64,000 nt of DNA from Hydrogenimonas urashimensis (GCF_016593255.1 NZ_AP023212.1:980001-1044000), one strand, 5' to 3'; numbered from the stretch's first letter, positions 51,537 through 62,534 are shown. Notes: generated by a model not told the origin, from the sequence alone. A program made the numbers and translations.

Positions 51537-51953
51537 ATGAAGCGGCCCGAACCGATTGACGAAGAGTACACATTCGCCGATGGCGTCATCATCAGCGAAA
51601 CCGATCTGAAGGGAATCATCACATACGCGAACCGCAAATTCATAGAGATTTCAGGCTATTCCAAAGAGGAGCTTGTCGGCAAGCCCCACAGCATCATCCG
51701 GCACCCGGACATGCCGAAAGCGGCCTTTAAACAGATGTGGGATACCATAGAAAACGACAAAGAGTGGCAGGGCATCGTTAAAAATCTTCGCAAAGATGGC
51801 CGATATTACTGGGTAGATACCTATATCAAACCTGTCTACAAAGACGGCAAAAAGGTCGGATACATCGCCGCCAGGCATCCGGCAAAACAGATCGATGTCC
51901 TGTCCATCAAAAACACTTACGCCCAGATGCTTGAAGACGAGAGAAAAGGATAA
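51537..51953 (+). CDS. PAS domain protein (Aer-like sensor)
   Basis: 138 residues from ATG 51537. PAS core: ADGVIISETDLKGIITYANR, FIEISGYSKEELVGKPHSII, RHPDMPKAAFKQMWDTIEND, KPVYKDGKKVGYIAARHPAK. It resembles the flavin-binding PAS of Aer/energy taxis and MCP-linked sensors but has no output domain. It starts the five-gene signalling set that ends at 57570; with the HPt and kinase genes it may sense redox state. Confidence 0.85.
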   Translation: MKRPEPIDEEYTFADGVIISETDLKGIITYANRKFIEISGYSKEELVGKPHSIIRHPDMPKAAFKQMWDTIENDKEWQGIVKNLRKDGRYYWVDTYIKPVYKDGKKVGYIAARHPAKQIDVLSIKNTYAQMLEDERKG

Positions 51954-51955
51954 AC

Positions 51956-53596
51956 GTGTTAATCTACAGAAACGACGGAAAACTGCACAGCATCTCCAAA
52001 AAAGCTCTGAAAATCGCAGGCTATCACGATATCGCCCAGTTTCTGGGTGACCACAATGATTACAGCGAGCTTTTTGTCAAAAAACCCGGCTATATCTACA
52101 ATTTCGAAAACTTTTCCTGGCTGAGTTTTCTAAGAAATGCCACAACCCAGCAGAAAAAGGTTCTCATCGCGACTAACGACAAAGCCACCTACGAGTGCGA
52201 ACTCGAGCTCGAGACTCTTTTTCCCGTGACATTCGATCAGAACACACCGGAGTTTTATTACCAGATCACTTTCAAAAACATGCGCCTTTTGGCGGGCAGC
52301 GGCGACAGCGCACTCTCCATTGATCTTACCGGTTTTGAAACGGAAACGGTCGAAGAGGAGATTCAACCCGCTATCACCGAAGCGCCGGCTGCCGCCGCGC
52401 CGGCCGAAACAATGGCACAGGGTCCCGAAGAGGAGAGCGAAATGATCCTCTTCGGCGAATCTCCAGCCGAAGAGAAAGAAAGCGAAACCGACGAATTTGA
52501 AATAGTTCTGAAAGAGACACCTCCCGAAACGCCGGCCCCCTCCCTTTCCGCCCAAAAAGAGGAGGCGCTGGAGCTGGTCGACTTCTCGTTCGAAGACGAA
52601 AAAGCGCCGGCGGCCGAACCGGCCGTTACCGAAGAAGAGCTTCCCCTGGGCGCCGAACGTGTCCAAGAGGAGATGGTCCCCGAAATCGGCCTCAAAGAAG
52701 AGCCCACTGAAGCGTCCATTGAAGCGCCGGCTTTTGAAGAAGAACCAAAACCCGCAGAAAGCACGGAGCCCAAAGGAGAAAAAGCCGAACTCTCCATCGA
52801 GATGCCTGACATCCGAAAAGTTTCCGGAACGCTCGGACTGCCTGAGACGATGGTCAAGGCTTTCATCCGGGAATTTGTCGACACCTATTTCAACGACCTT
52901 GACGAAGTGAAAGCGGCCATCGGAGCCGAGAAGCCGGACATCGTCAGAAAAGAGGCGATGAAACTCAAAGGCATCGCCGCCAATCTGATGATGTCGCCCC
53001 TGGTGCAGATTCTCGAAGAGGTCCTCTCGGCAAAAGAGCAGAGCGGTATCGAGTCGGCCTGGAACGGGATCGACCGCTACATGAAAGAGCTCGCGGCGCT
53101 CTACGCTTCCCCTATCACCCAACCGCCGAGTGGCGAACCGATCGCGGAAACGGCAGTGGCGGAAGAGGCGGAGGAGTCCAAAGCAACAAAAACCTCGAAG
53201 GCGGAGGAGACGGCGCAGCCGGGCGAGACGGCCAAAAAACTACGGCTGGATATGACAGAAGGCGAAGAGACGATAGAGTTCGATCCCTCCGAGGCGGCCA
53301 ACGCCCTGGGGCTGCCAGAGTCTCTGATCGTCGAATTCGTCAACGACTTCATCCAGCAGGCGAAAGAGGAGAAGGCCAATTTCGAAAAACATTTCGAAAT
53401 GGACGACATCAAAACGATCAACGAAATCGCCCACAAACTCAAAGGAGTCGCCGCGAATCTGCGTATCGAGGATATGCGGCAGCTGATGGAGAACGCGCAG
53501 CACGCCAAAACGCCCGAAGAGGTCGAAAAGAGCCTGAGAGTATTCTACAGGAAACTGGCAGCGCTGACGAAATCGATGGCAAAGGAATATGCATGA
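51956..53596 (+). CDS. Double HPt-domain phosphotransfer protein
   Basis: 546 residues from GTG 51956. N-terminal domain (1-120) resembles a PAS/adaptor. A long acidic linker of Glu/Pro/Ala follows (130-280). Two HPt domains close the protein: the second has H493 in IAHKLKGVAANLRI; in the first the aligned residue is M335 (AMKLKGIAANLMM), so it cannot accept phosphate. It probably relays phosphate from the hybrid kinase to CheY-like regulators. Confidence 0.85.
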   Translation: MLIYRNDGKLHSISKKALKIAGYHDIAQFLGDHNDYSELFVKKPGYIYNFENFSWLSFLRNATTQQKKVLIATNDKATYECELELETLFPVTFDQNTPEFYYQITFKNMRLLAGSGDSALSIDLTGFETETVEEEIQPAITEAPAAAAPAETMAQGPEEESEMILFGESPAEEKESETDEFEIVLKETPPETPAPSLSAQKEEALELVDFSFEDEKAPAAEPAVTEEELPLGAERVQEEMVPEIGLKEEPTEASIEAPAFEEEPKPAESTEPKGEKAELSIEMPDIRKVSGTLGLPETMVKAFIREFVDTYFNDLDEVKAAIGAEKPDIVRKEAMKLKGIAANLMMSPLVQILEEVLSAKEQSGIESAWNGIDRYMKELAALYASPITQPPSGEPIAETAVAEEAEESKATKTSKAEETAQPGETAKKLRLDMTEGEETIEFDPSEAANALGLPESLIVEFVNDFIQQAKEEKANFEKHFEMDDIKTINEIAHKLKGVAANLRIEDMRQLMENAQHAKTPEEVEKSLRVFYRKLAALTKSMAKEYA

Positions 53597-53994
53597 AACA
53601 GAAGCTATTGCCTTTTATACTGATTTTTCCGTTACTGAGTGTTGCCAGTTACTTTTCCGACGGTATGCGTGCATACAAGCAGGGAAACTACAAAGAGGCG
53701 AAAGCCCAGTTCGAACAGGCGATCGAAGAAGAGGGCTCCGAACAGGCCAACTTCTTTCTGGGCCTGCTCTATCTTAAAGGGATGGGAGTCGAACGGGATA
53801 TTTCCGCCGCGAAACGGTTTCTCGCCAAAGCCGCGGAAGCCGGCAACGCGCGCGCAAAATGTTATCTGGCGGAAGCCTATCTGCTCCAGAACCAATCGGA
53901 CAAGCAGGTGGCGCTCAAACTCCTCAAAGAGGGGAAAAACGCCGGGGCCAGCGAGTGCCTGGAAATCGCAACAACATACAAAATTCCACTATAA
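53593..53994 (+). CDS. Exported Sel1-repeat protein
   Basis: 133 residues. Signal peptide MKQKLLPFILIFPLLSVASY; Sel1/TPR-like repeats: AQFEQAIEEEGSEQANFFLG, LLYLKGMGVERDISAAKRF, LAKAAEAGNARAKCYLAEAY. It overlaps the end of the HPt gene by four bases (ATGA). A periplasmic Sel1 protein in a signalling operon could hold a ligand-binding partner near the kinase's sensor domain. Confidence 0.85.
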   Translation: MKQKLLPFILIFPLLSVASYFSDGMRAYKQGNYKEAKAQFEQAIEEEGSEQANFFLGLLYLKGMGVERDISAAKRFLAKAAEAGNARAKCYLAEAYLLQNQSDKQVALKLLKEGKNAGASECLEIATTYKIPL

Positions 53995-54008
53995 TATCGA
54001 GGTGACGC

Positions 54009-57000
54009 ATGCAAGTAGGTATTCGAAGTAAACTCAAACTGATATCACTGATTCCCATCCTGCTTCTGTTGGGATTTGCGAGTTATTTTCTCTATCAGTC
54101 CTCCACCAACTATTTCAAAGGGCAGACATTCAACGAAAGGATGGTCTACAGCTCCATCATCAACGACCTGGCCACGCAGCTGGCCAAAGAGCGGGGCATG
54201 ACATCCATCTACATCGCTTCCAACGGGAAAAAAATCAAAGAGTCCCTGGCCAGCCAGAGAAAAGAGGTGGACAAGGTCGCCGGCCGGCTCAAAAGCTACC
54301 TCTCCCAGCATCCAGAAATCGCCCCGAAGAAACTGATTACGATGCTGCTGGGCATTCTCCACAAAAAGCGCCAGCAGATCGATACGCTGGAGATCACGTT
54401 CGACGAAGCCTTCTTCAACTACTACTCCGTCCTGATCAAGGCGCTGCTGGACGAAATCGACGCGGTGAGTTCGACGGGACCCGACAGCGAGATCACCAAC
54501 GAAGCGAAAGCCTTCATCAGCTTCGCCAAGGCGAAAGAGGCGAGCGGCATCGAACGCGGATTCATGTCCTACATCCTCACGCGCTATACGAAAATGAGCG
54601 ACGAAGAGCTGCAGAAATGGATCCACTACATCGGCAAGGCCGATACGTACGAATACAGCTTCATCGGGGATGAAAACCTCAGAAAGAGGATCCGGACAAT
54701 CCTGGAGAACGACGAGGCCAAAGAGATCTTCGACGAACTGGCGCAGGCACGCACCGAAATTCTCCACTCCATCAACGACGGATACTATACGATCGACCCG
54801 ACACTGTGGTTCAACCTCAACACCGAAAAGATCTCCATCCTCGTCAACGCCCAGAAGGTGATCATGAAGGAGATGAACCGCAAGACGGCCGAAACGCTGC
54901 AGGAGCAGATGTATATCGCCGTCGCGTCGGGCGCGCTCTGGATCATCTCCATCATCCTGGCGATCATCGGCTTCATCGTCAGCCGAGAAATTACGCAGAA
55001 CATCAAAAACCTCGAAACCATTCTGCAGAACGTGGCGGAATCGACCAATCAGAAAGTGGATATCAACCTCGACACGCCGGAAGGCACGGCGAAAGCCTAC
55101 GCGCTGCTGCAGGCGATCATCGAAGAGACGCGCCGCGAACAGCAGCGCGCCGAAGAGGCGAGCGAAGCGAAATCGCTCTTTCTTGCGAACATGTCCCACG
55201 AAATCCGCACGCCTCTTAACGGTATCGTCGGCTTTACCGAGCTGCTGAAAAACACCGAGCTTAAAGGGGAGCAGAAAGAGTTCGTCAGCATCATCGAAAA
55301 GAGCTCGGAAAACCTTCTGGAGATCATCAACAACATTCTCGACCTCTCCAAGATCGAGAGCAACAAGGTCGAGATCGAAAACATCGTCTTCAACCCGATC
55401 GAAGAGTTCGAGAGCGCCGTCGAAATCTACGCCGTCAAAGCGGCCGAAAAGCACGTCAACCTCGCCTGTTTCATCGATCCCCGTCTGAACCAGCCCATCA
55501 AGGGCGACCCGACGAAGATCAAGGAAATCCTGATCAACCTGATGAGCAACGCCGTCAAGTTCACGAACCAGGGCGGATCGATCAATGTGGAGATCCGCAA
55601 GGTCCACGCCAGCGATCCCGAAAAGTGCGCCATCAGCTTCAGTGTCGAAGATACCGGCATCGGTATCTCGCCGGACAAGAAAGCGCACATCTTCGAAGCC
55701 TTCTCCCAGGCCGACACGAGCGTCACACGCAAATTCGGCGGCACGGGTCTTGGCCTGACTATCTCCGCACGTTACGCGGAACTGATGGGGGGCAAACTCG
55801 ACCTCGAGAGTGAGCTGGGCAAAGGGACGAAATTCTTCTTCACGATCGAGTTCGAAGAACTCCCGCAGATGAACGAAGATCTCAGAGACCACTTCACCAA
55901 CGTCTCCGTCGCCTTCTTCACTTCGCCCTCACAGAGCAAGAAGCAGGACGAGTACATCAAGGAGTACCTGGACTACTTCGGCGCGCAGTTCATTCCTTTC
56001 AGCGCGCCCGAAGAGCTCATAAAACTCGCCACGGAGAAGAAGGCGCAATCCGCGCTCATCGACGCGGACTACGCCTCCGACAGCGATCTGAGGAAAATGG
56101 GCAAAACGCCGATTCACTGCAACGTCATCATCAAATCGACCCAGCAGAAACGGATCGAGGCACTGAGGCTCCACTGCGAAAAGATCATCTACGAACCGGT
56201 CAACGTGACGAAAATGATCTCGCTGCTGAAAGCGGCGACCTCCGAAGTGACCAAAGAGGCGAGACGTCCGCTTCTGGACATCGACCACATCGGATTCAGC
56301 GCCAAGGCGCTCGTGGCCGAGGACAATACGATCAACCAGAAACTCATCAAGCGGACCCTCGAAGACCTGGGGCTGACCGTCGAACTGGCGGACAATGGTC
56401 TCGAAGCTTTCGAAAAGCGCAGAAACGGCGATTACGACATCATCTTCATGGATATCTCGATGCCGGTGATGGACGGGGTGGAAGCGACCCACGAGATTCT
56501 CGACTACGAAGAGGACGAAGACATTCCCCACGTGCCCATCATCGCCCTGACGGCCAACGCACTCAAAGGCGACAGGGAGAGGTTCCTGGCGGAGGGTCTC
56601 GACGAATACACGACCAAACCGCTCATTAGAGAAGAGATCGTCTCCATCCTGAAAAAGTTCCTCGGCGACAAAATGTACACCAAAGAGCCTACCGAAAGCG
56701 CGGCAAAACGGATGGAAAAGAGCAAGAAGGCGGCAGCCGCCGCGACGGCACCGCAGGAGAGCGTAAGTTTCGACGAGGTGCAAGAGGCCGCTTTGGCGAC
56801 CGAGGAAACGGCGGCTCCCGGCGACACAGCGAAAGCCGATACGATCCTTGTCTTGAAAAAAAGTCCGTTAGAGGGTAAAATTTTCGCCAATCTTTTGCAT
56901 CAGCTCGGTTACAAAGTCGACATGGCGGAATCACCCAAGGAGCTCGGGGACAAACTGAACGAGAATGTCGCCATCGTCTTTGTCGACAAGGAGACGGAGG

Positions 57001-57191
57001 GGCTGGCACTCGAACCCCTCAGCCGCGAAGTGAAGATGAGCGCGCCCCAGGCGGCACTCATCCTCATGACCGACCCGGCGACGCAGGTGGACGAAAACGA
57101 GCGCCGCTTCTGCGACGAAGTGATCATCAACCTCGTCAACCGGGACCTGATACGACTGATCATCGAAAAATTTATGAAACACGAAGGATAA
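54009..57191 (+). CDS. NIT-domain hybrid sensor histidine kinase
   Basis: 1060 residues. TM helix 10-30; periplasmic NIT (nitrate/nitrite-sensing) domain about 45-300 ([20 protein letters not shown]); TM 302-325; HAMP-like; HisKA with H397 in [18 protein letters not shown]; HATPase ([23 protein letters not shown]); a receiver-like domain lacking the phospho-acceptor (about 635-760); a true receiver ([26 protein letters not shown]) at about 765-890; a degenerate receiver at the C-terminus. It would relay to the HPt protein and CheY-like protein next to it. Confidence 0.92.
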   Translation: MQVGIRSKLKLISLIPILLLLGFASYFLYQSSTNYFKGQTFNERMVYSSIINDLATQLAKERGMTSIYIASNGKKIKESLASQRKEVDKVAGRLKSYLSQHPEIAPKKLITMLLGILHKKRQQIDTLEITFDEAFFNYYSVLIKALLDEIDAVSSTGPDSEITNEAKAFISFAKAKEASGIERGFMSYILTRYTKMSDEELQKWIHYIGKADTYEYSFIGDENLRKRIRTILENDEAKEIFDELAQARTEILHSINDGYYTIDPTLWFNLNTEKISILVNAQKVIMKEMNRKTAETLQEQMYIAVASGALWIISIILAIIGFIVSREITQNIKNLETILQNVAESTNQKVDINLDTPEGTAKAYALLQAIIEETRREQQRAEEASEAKSLFLANMSHEIRTPLNGIVGFTELLKNTELKGEQKEFVSIIEKSSENLLEIINNILDLSKIESNKVEIENIVFNPIEEFESAVEIYAVKAAEKHVNLACFIDPRLNQPIKGDPTKIKEILINLMSNAVKFTNQGGSINVEIRKVHASDPEKCAISFSVEDTGIGISPDKKAHIFEAFSQADTSVTRKFGGTGLGLTISARYAELMGGKLDLESELGKGTKFFFTIEFEELPQMNEDLRDHFTNVSVAFFTSPSQSKKQDEYIKEYLDYFGAQFIPFSAPEELIKLATEKKAQSALIDADYASDSDLRKMGKTPIHCNVIIKSTQQKRIEALRLHCEKIIYEPVNVTKMISLLKAATSEVTKEARRPLLDIDHIGFSAKALVAEDNTINQKLIKRTLEDLGLTVELADNGLEAFEKRRNGDYDIIFMDISMPVMDGVEATHEILDYEEDEDIPHVPIIALTANALKGDRERFLAEGLDEYTTKPLIREEIVSILKKFLGDKMYTKEPTESAAKRMEKSKKAAAAATAPQESVSFDEVQEAALATEETAAPGDTAKADTILVLKKSPLEGKIFANLLHQLGYKVDMAESPKELGDKLNENVAIVFVDKETEGLALEPLSREVKMSAPQAALILMTDPATQVDENERRFCDEVIINLVNRDLIRLIIEKFMKHEG

Positions 57192-57195
57192 CCGA

Positions 57196-57570
57196 ATGGG
57201 CAAAATCAAAGTGCTGGTTGTCGATGACGATATGATCAACAGGAAGCTCATGGCAGCCATGCTCAAGAAGCATCCCAATATCGGCGAGATCATCGAAGCG
57301 GCCGACGGTCAGGAAGCGATCACGCTCCTGCGCGATCTCGATGATATCGACGTGGTACTGCTCGATATCATCATGCCGATCATGGACGGTATCTCCGTCC
57401 TGCAGATCATGAATTCCGACCCGAAACTTCAGAACATCCCCGTCATCGTCCTGACGACCGACGAGTCGAAAAAGACCGAAGCGCTCAACAGCGGCGCCAA
57501 CGACTTCATCGCCAAACCGGTCCGCGAACAGGATATCGTCGGCAAGATCGAACGCCTCACCTCCCTTTGA
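57196..57570 (+). CDS. Single-domain response regulator (CheY-like)
   Basis: 124 residues. VLVVDDDMINRKLM acidic pair, VVLLDIIMPIMDG with the phosphate-accepting Asp, VLTTDESK Thr and FIAKPVR Lys: all receiver residues present, no output domain. Last gene of the phosphorelay operon, 4 bases after the kinase, so probably the relay end point. Confidence 0.95.
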   Translation: MGKIKVLVVDDDMINRKLMAAMLKKHPNIGEIIEAADGQEAITLLRDLDDIDVVLLDIIMPIMDGISVLQIMNSDPKLQNIPVIVLTTDESKKTEALNSGANDFIAKPVREQDIVGKIERLTSL

Positions 57571-57575
57571 AACAA

Positions 57576-57599
57576 AAAAGGCGGAAAAAACCGCCTTTT
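57576..57599. terminator. Bidirectional intrinsic terminator
   Basis: AAAAGGCGG-AAAAAA-CCGCCTTTT between the convergent response-regulator and lon genes. On the minus strand six T follow the stem, so it closes lon well; on the plus strand the T run is TTTTGGTTT. Confidence 0.85.
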
Positions 57600-57639
57600 G
57601 GTTTCCCCCGCCCTCTCTTCTTGGCCCATGACGGCGCCG

Positions 57640-60063
57640 TCATTCGATAATCAACGCCTCTTTGAGCACCTCTTCCACATGTGAAACGGGAACGATCCGC
57701 AATGCGTCTTTGACCACGTCCGGGATATCGTCGAGATCCCTTTTGTAGTTTTTGGCGGGAATGAGCACCGTTTTCATCTTCGCCTTGTAAGCGGCGATCA
57801 GCTTCTCCTTCAGCCCGCCGATCGGCAGCACTTTGCCCGTCAGCGTCAGCTCGCCCGTCATCGCCACGTCAGGACGCACCCTGTACTCGCCAAAGATCGA
57901 CGCGATCGCCGTCGCCATCGTGATGCCGGCACTCGGCCCGTCTTTTGGCGTCGCCCCTTCGGGCACGTGGATATGCAGATCGTACCGCTTGTAGACTTCG
58001 CTCGGCTCCACCTTGATCTTCTCTTCCCGCTCTTTGGCGGTTTTGGGAATGATCCGCTCGTCGATCTTCAGTTTGCCCTGGTCGATCAGCGTCTTGACCA
58101 CGCTGAGCGCGATGCGCGCCGACTCCTTCATGACGTCGCCGAGGCTTCCTGTCAGCTGCAGCCCTCCCTTGCCCTTGATCTTGATGGTCTCGATCTTCAG
58201 TACGTCGCCTCCCACCGCCGTCCAGGCGAGGCCGTTGACGACGCCGACCGTCGGAACCTTGTCGCTCTGGTCGATCTCGAATATCGGCTTGTCGAGGAAC
58301 TCCTGCAGATTCTTCACGTTCACCGTCACTTTTTGGATAGTCGGATCGCTGAGAATCTCTTTGGCGGCTTTTCGGATCATGTCGGCGATACGCCGGCGGA
58401 GATTGCGCACGCCCGCCTCTCTTGTATAGTTCTCGATCACCATCTCCAGCGCCGCTTTCGTAATCGAGAACTCGCTCTTTTTCAGCGCGTGCTTACGAAG
58501 CTCCTGGGGAATCAGATAGCGCTTCGCGATCTCGTACTTCTCCTGGGGCGTGTAGCTGCTGAGAAAGATGAACTCCATCCGGTCGCGCAGCGGTCCCGGA
58601 ATGGATGCCACGTCGTTTGCCGTGGCGATGAAGATCACCTGGCTCAGATCGATGTTGAAGTTGAGATAGTAGTCCCTGAAGGCACTGTTTTGTTCGGGGT
58701 CGAGAATCTCCAGCAGCACCGACGTCGGGTCGCCCCGCATGCTTCGCCCCACTTTGTCGATTTCGTCCAGAACCATCACGGGGTTCATTTCGCCCGCGTC
58801 GATGAGCCCCTGCACGATTCGCCCCGGCATCGCGCCGATGTAGGTACGCCGGTGGCCACGCAGTTCGTTGACATCTTCCAGCCCGCCCAGGGCGATGCGA
58901 ACCAGCTTGCGCTTGAGCGCCTTGGAGATGGAGTTGGCCAAAGAGGTTTTGCCGATGCCCGGAGGTCCGGCGAAACAGAGGATTGCCCCTTTGATCTGGC
59001 TGTCGGCCACCCCCCGAAGCTCCGCCAGTTCGCGGACCGAAAAGTATTCGACGATCCGCTCTTTCGGTTTTTTGAGCCCGTAGTGGTCCTTGTCGAGCTG
59101 TCTTTGGACATCCTCGATCTTCAGGTGCTTCCTGGCCATTTTCCCGAAAGGGATCTCAAGCACCCAATCAAGCCACCCCTGGATCATGTTGGCGTCGGCC
59201 GAGTCGGGATGCATCCGCGAAAAACGGTCGATCTGCTTCTTGATCTCTTTGTAGGCGTCCTCGTTCATATGGGGCTTTTTGGCCTCGAGTTTTTTGTAGT
59301 ACTCCTCGATCTCCTCTTCCCGCTGGGTGTCGGTGCCGAGTTCTTGCTGAATCTGCTTGAGCTGCTCTTTTAGGAAATACTCCTTGTTCACCTGCTCGAT
59401 GCGGCTGTGGACCTTGGAACGGATCTCCTTCTGCAGCTTGCTCGCCTCGATTTCGGCACTGATGAGATCGATAAGAAGCAAAAGCCGCTGCTCCACGTCC
59501 TCTTCGATGAAGAGTTCGTAAGCTTCCGGCTTTTTGATCTTGATCGTGCTCGAGATCAGATCGGCGATGCGGTTGGGTTCATGGTTCTCTTCGATGGTGC
59601 GGACAAGATCGGGCGGGAACTGGTTGCTCACCTGCGAAAGCTGCCTGAGCTTTTCCCTGAGCACCTCCATAAGCGCCTCGATCTTCAGTTCGTTGTAGGG
59701 TTTCGCGTGGATCACGTCCACCTTCGCTATCAGCGGCGAGCGGCTGACCTCTTCGATGATGCGCCCCCGAGCGAGCCCCTGGAAAAGAACTTTGATCCGT
59801 CCATCAGGCAGCGTCACCTTCCGCATGATCGAACCGATGACGCCGGCATTGTAGATGGCGTCGAAGCTTCTCTCCCCCTCGTGCCCCGGTTTGGTCGGGC
59901 AGACCATGACCAAAGAGTTGGTCTCGACCGCTTCCACGGCCGCCTGGACGTTTTTCTCGTCGCTGAGGAATATCGGGGAAATCATAAAGGGATACAAAAA
60001 GAGGTCATCTTCGACGATCACCGGAATATCGGCGGGAAAAGCGCTGTAATCGCTAAGTTGCAT
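57640..60063 (-). CDS. lon: ATP-dependent protease Lon
   Basis: 807 residues. N-domain [23 protein letters not shown]+ Walker [18 protein letters not shown] and Walker [13 protein letters not shown]; protease Ser in [18 protein letters not shown] and Lys in [16 protein letters not shown]. It degrades damaged and regulatory proteins in the cytoplasm. Confidence 0.98.
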   Translation of the reverse strand: MQLSDYSAFPADIPVIVEDDLFLYPFMISPIFLSDEKNVQAAVEAVETNSLVMVCPTKPGHEGERSFDAIYNAGVIGSIMRKVTLPDGRIKVLFQGLARGRIIEEVSRSPLIAKVDVIHAKPYNELKIEALMEVLREKLRQLSQVSNQFPPDLVRTIEENHEPNRIADLISSTIKIKKPEAYELFIEEDVEQRLLLLIDLISAEIEASKLQKEIRSKVHSRIEQVNKEYFLKEQLKQIQQELGTDTQREEEIEEYYKKLEAKKPHMNEDAYKEIKKQIDRFSRMHPDSADANMIQGWLDWVLEIPFGKMARKHLKIEDVQRQLDKDHYGLKKPKERIVEYFSVRELAELRGVADSQIKGAILCFAGPPGIGKTSLANSISKALKRKLVRIALGGLEDVNELRGHRRTYIGAMPGRIVQGLIDAGEMNPVMVLDEIDKVGRSMRGDPTSVLLEILDPEQNSAFRDYYLNFNIDLSQVIFIATANDVASIPGPLRDRMEFIFLSSYTPQEKYEIAKRYLIPQELRKHALKKSEFSITKAALEMVIENYTREAGVRNLRRRIADMIRKAAKEILSDPTIQKVTVNVKNLQEFLDKPIFEIDQSDKVPTVGVVNGLAWTAVGGDVLKIETIKIKGKGGLQLTGSLGDVMKESARIALSVVKTLIDQGKLKIDERIIPKTAKEREEKIKVEPSEVYKRYDLHIHVPEGATPKDGPSAGITMATAIASIFGEYRVRPDVAMTGELTLTGKVLPIGGLKEKLIAAYKAKMKTVLIPAKNYKRDLDDIPDVVKDALRIVPVSHVEEVLKEALIIE

Positions 60064-60120
60064 ATAAAAATCCTTTTTTATGAAAAATCTGTTCTAAATA
60101 TGTCGATAATCTGGGCAAAG

Positions 60121-60308
60121 GCCGCTTTGGCGGCACTTTTATTTTCCTGTAAGTTTATATATTTTTTTGTTCCGTTTGTCAAGGCCGCTCTAATGCGTCG
60201 GCATGCCGTCACATTTGCGTCACCTCCTCCATCCGCTCTCAACGGATGGTATGCAAAGCATGAGCGAAGTCACGCTTTGGCGGAGGGGTGTCCGTCTCCG
60301 TCACCCCT
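60121..60308. other. Hairpin-rich gap between lon and bamD
   Basis: Four hairpins in 190 bases: GCCGC-TTTG-GCGGC (60121-60134, followed by TTTTATTTT), CATCCG/CGGATG (60230-60248), CAAAGC/GCTTTG (60254-60279), AGGGGTG/CACCCCT (60284-60308). It could be the lon leader, the bamD 3' end or a small RNA. No gene is seen in 60064-60363. Confidence 0.45.
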
Positions 60309-60363
60309 GAGGCTGTAAAACCGAAGAATGCAAGATAACGTTTGGCCTGTTACCTCGCGTGGG

Positions 60364-61035
60364 TCATTCAAACAGCCAACCGAACCATCCGCCGGAGGGA
60401 GGCTCGATGTCGTCGGCTTTTATCCAGCTCGCTTCGTTGCGTTTGCGGTAGATGGCCGCCGCTTTGGGTTTGTCGCGGCGGTCGTAGAGCCGGGCGATCT
60501 TTTCGTTGAGCAGGAAGCGGGTCATCTCCAGCCGCACCTCCATCGTGTGGACCATCGGCGTGAACTCACCTTTCGGATAGGTGACGATGTAGTTTCTCGC
60601 CCGAATCAGCGTGTCGGAGATGAGCTTCTGGTCGCGCTGGGGCGAATGAAGGCCGTAGAAAGCGGCTTTGATCTGTATGAATTCGGCCAGTTCCCGGTTC
60701 TTGAAGCTGCCGTAGCGTTTCATGTACTCTTCAAGATAGAAGTTGGCCAGCAGATACTCCTCGTTGTCTATGTGGGCCTGCATCAAAATCAACATCGCCT
60801 GGGGAATGAGGGGGGAGCTGATATGTTCGCTCTCCAGTGACGTGAAGATGTTGTCCGCCTTCTCCAGGTTCCCCGACGCGATCTTTTTCATCATCTTCTG
60901 GTACCAGTAAAGAGCCGGTTTTTCGTACTCCTCTTCGCTTTTCGCGCCGCAGCCGGCCCAAAACACCATCGTCAAAACTCCCGTCACGAATATCAGAGCG
61001 ATTCGCTGCATCGATTGCCTTTTCAGTATTGTCAT
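60364..61035 (-). CDS. bamD: Outer membrane assembly lipoprotein BamD
   Basis: 223 residues (ATG 61011 is an alternative start). Signal peptide with lipobox VLTMVFWAGCG, then TPR-like repeats: KALYWYQKMMKKIASGNLEK-like text (PALYWYQKMMKKIASGNLEK), IPQAMLILMQAHIDNEEYLL, FYLEEYMKRYGSFKNRELA. It helps BamA insert beta-barrels. In Campylobacterota bamD sits beside fliW and proC, as here. Confidence 0.92.
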   Translation of the reverse strand: MTILKRQSMQRIALIFVTGVLTMVFWAGCGAKSEEEYEKPALYWYQKMMKKIASGNLEKADNIFTSLESEHISSPLIPQAMLILMQAHIDNEEYLLANFYLEEYMKRYGSFKNRELAEFIQIKAAFYGLHSPQRDQKLISDTLIRARNYIVTYPKGEFTPMVHTMEVRLEMTRFLLNEKIARLYDRRDKPKAAAIYRKRNEASWIKADDIEPPSGGWFGWLFE

Positions 61036-61108
61036 AGGTTGTCTGGAATAAACTATAGATCGATTTTAGCCGATATATTATTACTACCGCATTAAAGGAT
61101 GCCTCTCC

Positions 61109-61513
61109 ATGGATTTCAAAGTGGTCCTGCCTATACTGGGTTTCGACACTCTCGAAGAGGTCGAACTTGAACCGATCGACGAAATATTCTACACTCTAAG
61201 GAACAAGCGGGGCGAAACGCCCGCCTTCACCCTGATACAGCCCGGCGCGCTGCGCGGCGACTATGTTTTCGAGCTCCCCGAAAGCGCCGAAAAGAAACTG
61301 GCGCTCGAAAAGGAGGAGGACGCGATGGTGCTGAACATCATGATCGTCGATACGCCGTTGGAGAACTCCCATGTCAACTTCATCGCCCCCCTCGTATTCA
61401 ACAAAACGAAAGGGACGATGGGGCAGGTGGTTCTTGATTCCGCCAACTATTCCGACTACGGGCTCGCCGAGCCGCTGAAACACTATCTCGAATCCGCGGA
61501 GAGTGAAAAATGA
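61109..61513 (+). CDS. fliW: Flagellar assembly factor FliW
   Basis: 134 residues. LPILGFDTLEEVELEPIDEI, FTLIQPGALRGDYVFELPES, AMVLNIMIVDTPLENSHVNF and IAPLVFNKTKGTMGQVVL are FliW patterns. It binds CsrA and flagellin to control flagellin translation. ATGA overlap with proC; divergent from bamD. Confidence 0.95.
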   Translation: MDFKVVLPILGFDTLEEVELEPIDEIFYTLRNKRGETPAFTLIQPGALRGDYVFELPESAEKKLALEKEEDAMVLNIMIVDTPLENSHVNFIAPLVFNKTKGTMGQVVLDSANYSDYGLAEPLKHYLESAESEK

Positions 61514-62259
61514 GACTGACAATCGTCGGCCCGGGAAAGATGGCCCTCGCCCTGGCCAAAGGCCTCGAGAAAGAGCACGAACTCACCATCGTCGGACGTG
61601 ACGGCGAAAAGCTCCTCCACTTCACGCGGCAGCTGGCCAGACACGCCAAAACGGCCCTGCTTGAAAAGTACGAAACGGAAGGGCAGACCCTCATTCTATG
61701 CGTCAAGCCCCACGCCCTCAAAGAGGTCGCCAAAGAGCTCAGAGGCAAAGCGGCGGCCATCTACTCCATCCTCGCCGGCACCGATATCGAAACGCTGAAA
61801 AAGGCGCTGAAAGCGGAAAGCTACATCCGGGCCATGCCCAATCTCGCCGCCGAGTATTTCGCCTCCATGACCACCCTCACGGGCGAGAAAAACAAAAAAG
61901 AGGAGGCCAAGACCCTTTTCGCCTCCATCGGAAACACCCTCTGGGTCGAGAGCGAAAAGGAGCTCGATATCGCCACCGCCGTCGCCGGCAGCGGCCCGGC
62001 CTACCTGGCGCTGGTAGCCGAAGCGCTTGCCGACGGCGCCGTCAAAGAGGGTCTTGGGCGCGCCGACGCGATGAAGCTGGTCGAAGGCCTCTTCGCCGGT
62101 TTCGCACCGCTTATCGCCCACAGTCATCCCGCCCTCATAAAAGACGCCGTCATGAGCCCCGGGGGCACCACCGCCGCGGGATACGGGGCGCTGGAAGCCG
62201 CAGGCGCCCGTGACGCCTTTATCGAAGCCGTCGAAAAAGCCTACAAAAAGACCCTCTGA
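61510..62259 (+). CDS. proC: Pyrroline-5-carboxylate reductase
   Basis: 249 residues, slightly short. TIVGPGKMALALAKGLEKEH (NAD(P) site), LILCVKPHALKEVAKEL, SILAGTDIETLKKAL, SYIRAMPNLAAEYFASMTTL and VMSPGGTTAAGYGALEAAG, the last typical of ProC. It makes proline. Confidence 0.96.
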   Translation: MRLTIVGPGKMALALAKGLEKEHELTIVGRDGEKLLHFTRQLARHAKTALLEKYETEGQTLILCVKPHALKEVAKELRGKAAAIYSILAGTDIETLKKALKAESYIRAMPNLAAEYFASMTTLTGEKNKKEEAKTLFASIGNTLWVESEKELDIATAVAGSGPAYLALVAEALADGAVKEGLGRADAMKLVEGLFAGFAPLIAHSHPALIKDAVMSPGGTTAAGYGALEAAGARDAFIEAVEKAYKKTL

Positions 62260-62264
62260 CTTCA

Positions 62265-62289
62265 CCGGCTTCATATGCCGGCTTTTTTT
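62265..62289 (+). terminator. Intrinsic terminator after proC
   Basis: CCGGC-TTCATAT-GCCGG followed by seven T, a few bases after the proC stop. Confidence 0.9.
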
Positions 62290-62455
62290 GCGGATATTTT
62301 TTTCGAAATACCCTAAAGCTTTTCAATTTTGTGCCGATACTCTTTCCGTAATGGGACAGTAGACACAAATTCCCGTCCACTGTTCAAGGTCGTTAACATT
62401 AAGAAGCATTTTACCGCCATGCGGTTAAAATAGATATCAAGGTGGGTGGTTGGGA

Positions 62456-62505
62456 TGCATAAATTACACAACAATACGCTATTTTTATGCACTTCTCTTT
62501 TTTTT
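62456..62505 (+). promoter_or_regulatory. Terminator-like hairpin in the leader of the DUF11 gene
   Basis: TGCATAAA (62456-62463) with TTTATGCA (62484-62491) then a T-rich run (62497-62505). It lies 30 bases before the gene, where it could act as an attenuator. The rest of 62290-62534 shows no gene. Confidence 0.45.
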
Positions 62506-62534
62506 CCCGCCCTCAAGAGCCGAAGGGGACAAGA

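Noticed and set aside
54045-55892. 615-codon frame antisense to the hybrid kinase
   Set aside because: Mirror of a GC-biased gene; arginine/aspartate-rich product with no features.
57967-59373. 468-codon frame antisense to lon
   Set aside because: Shadow of lon; no binding site or motif.
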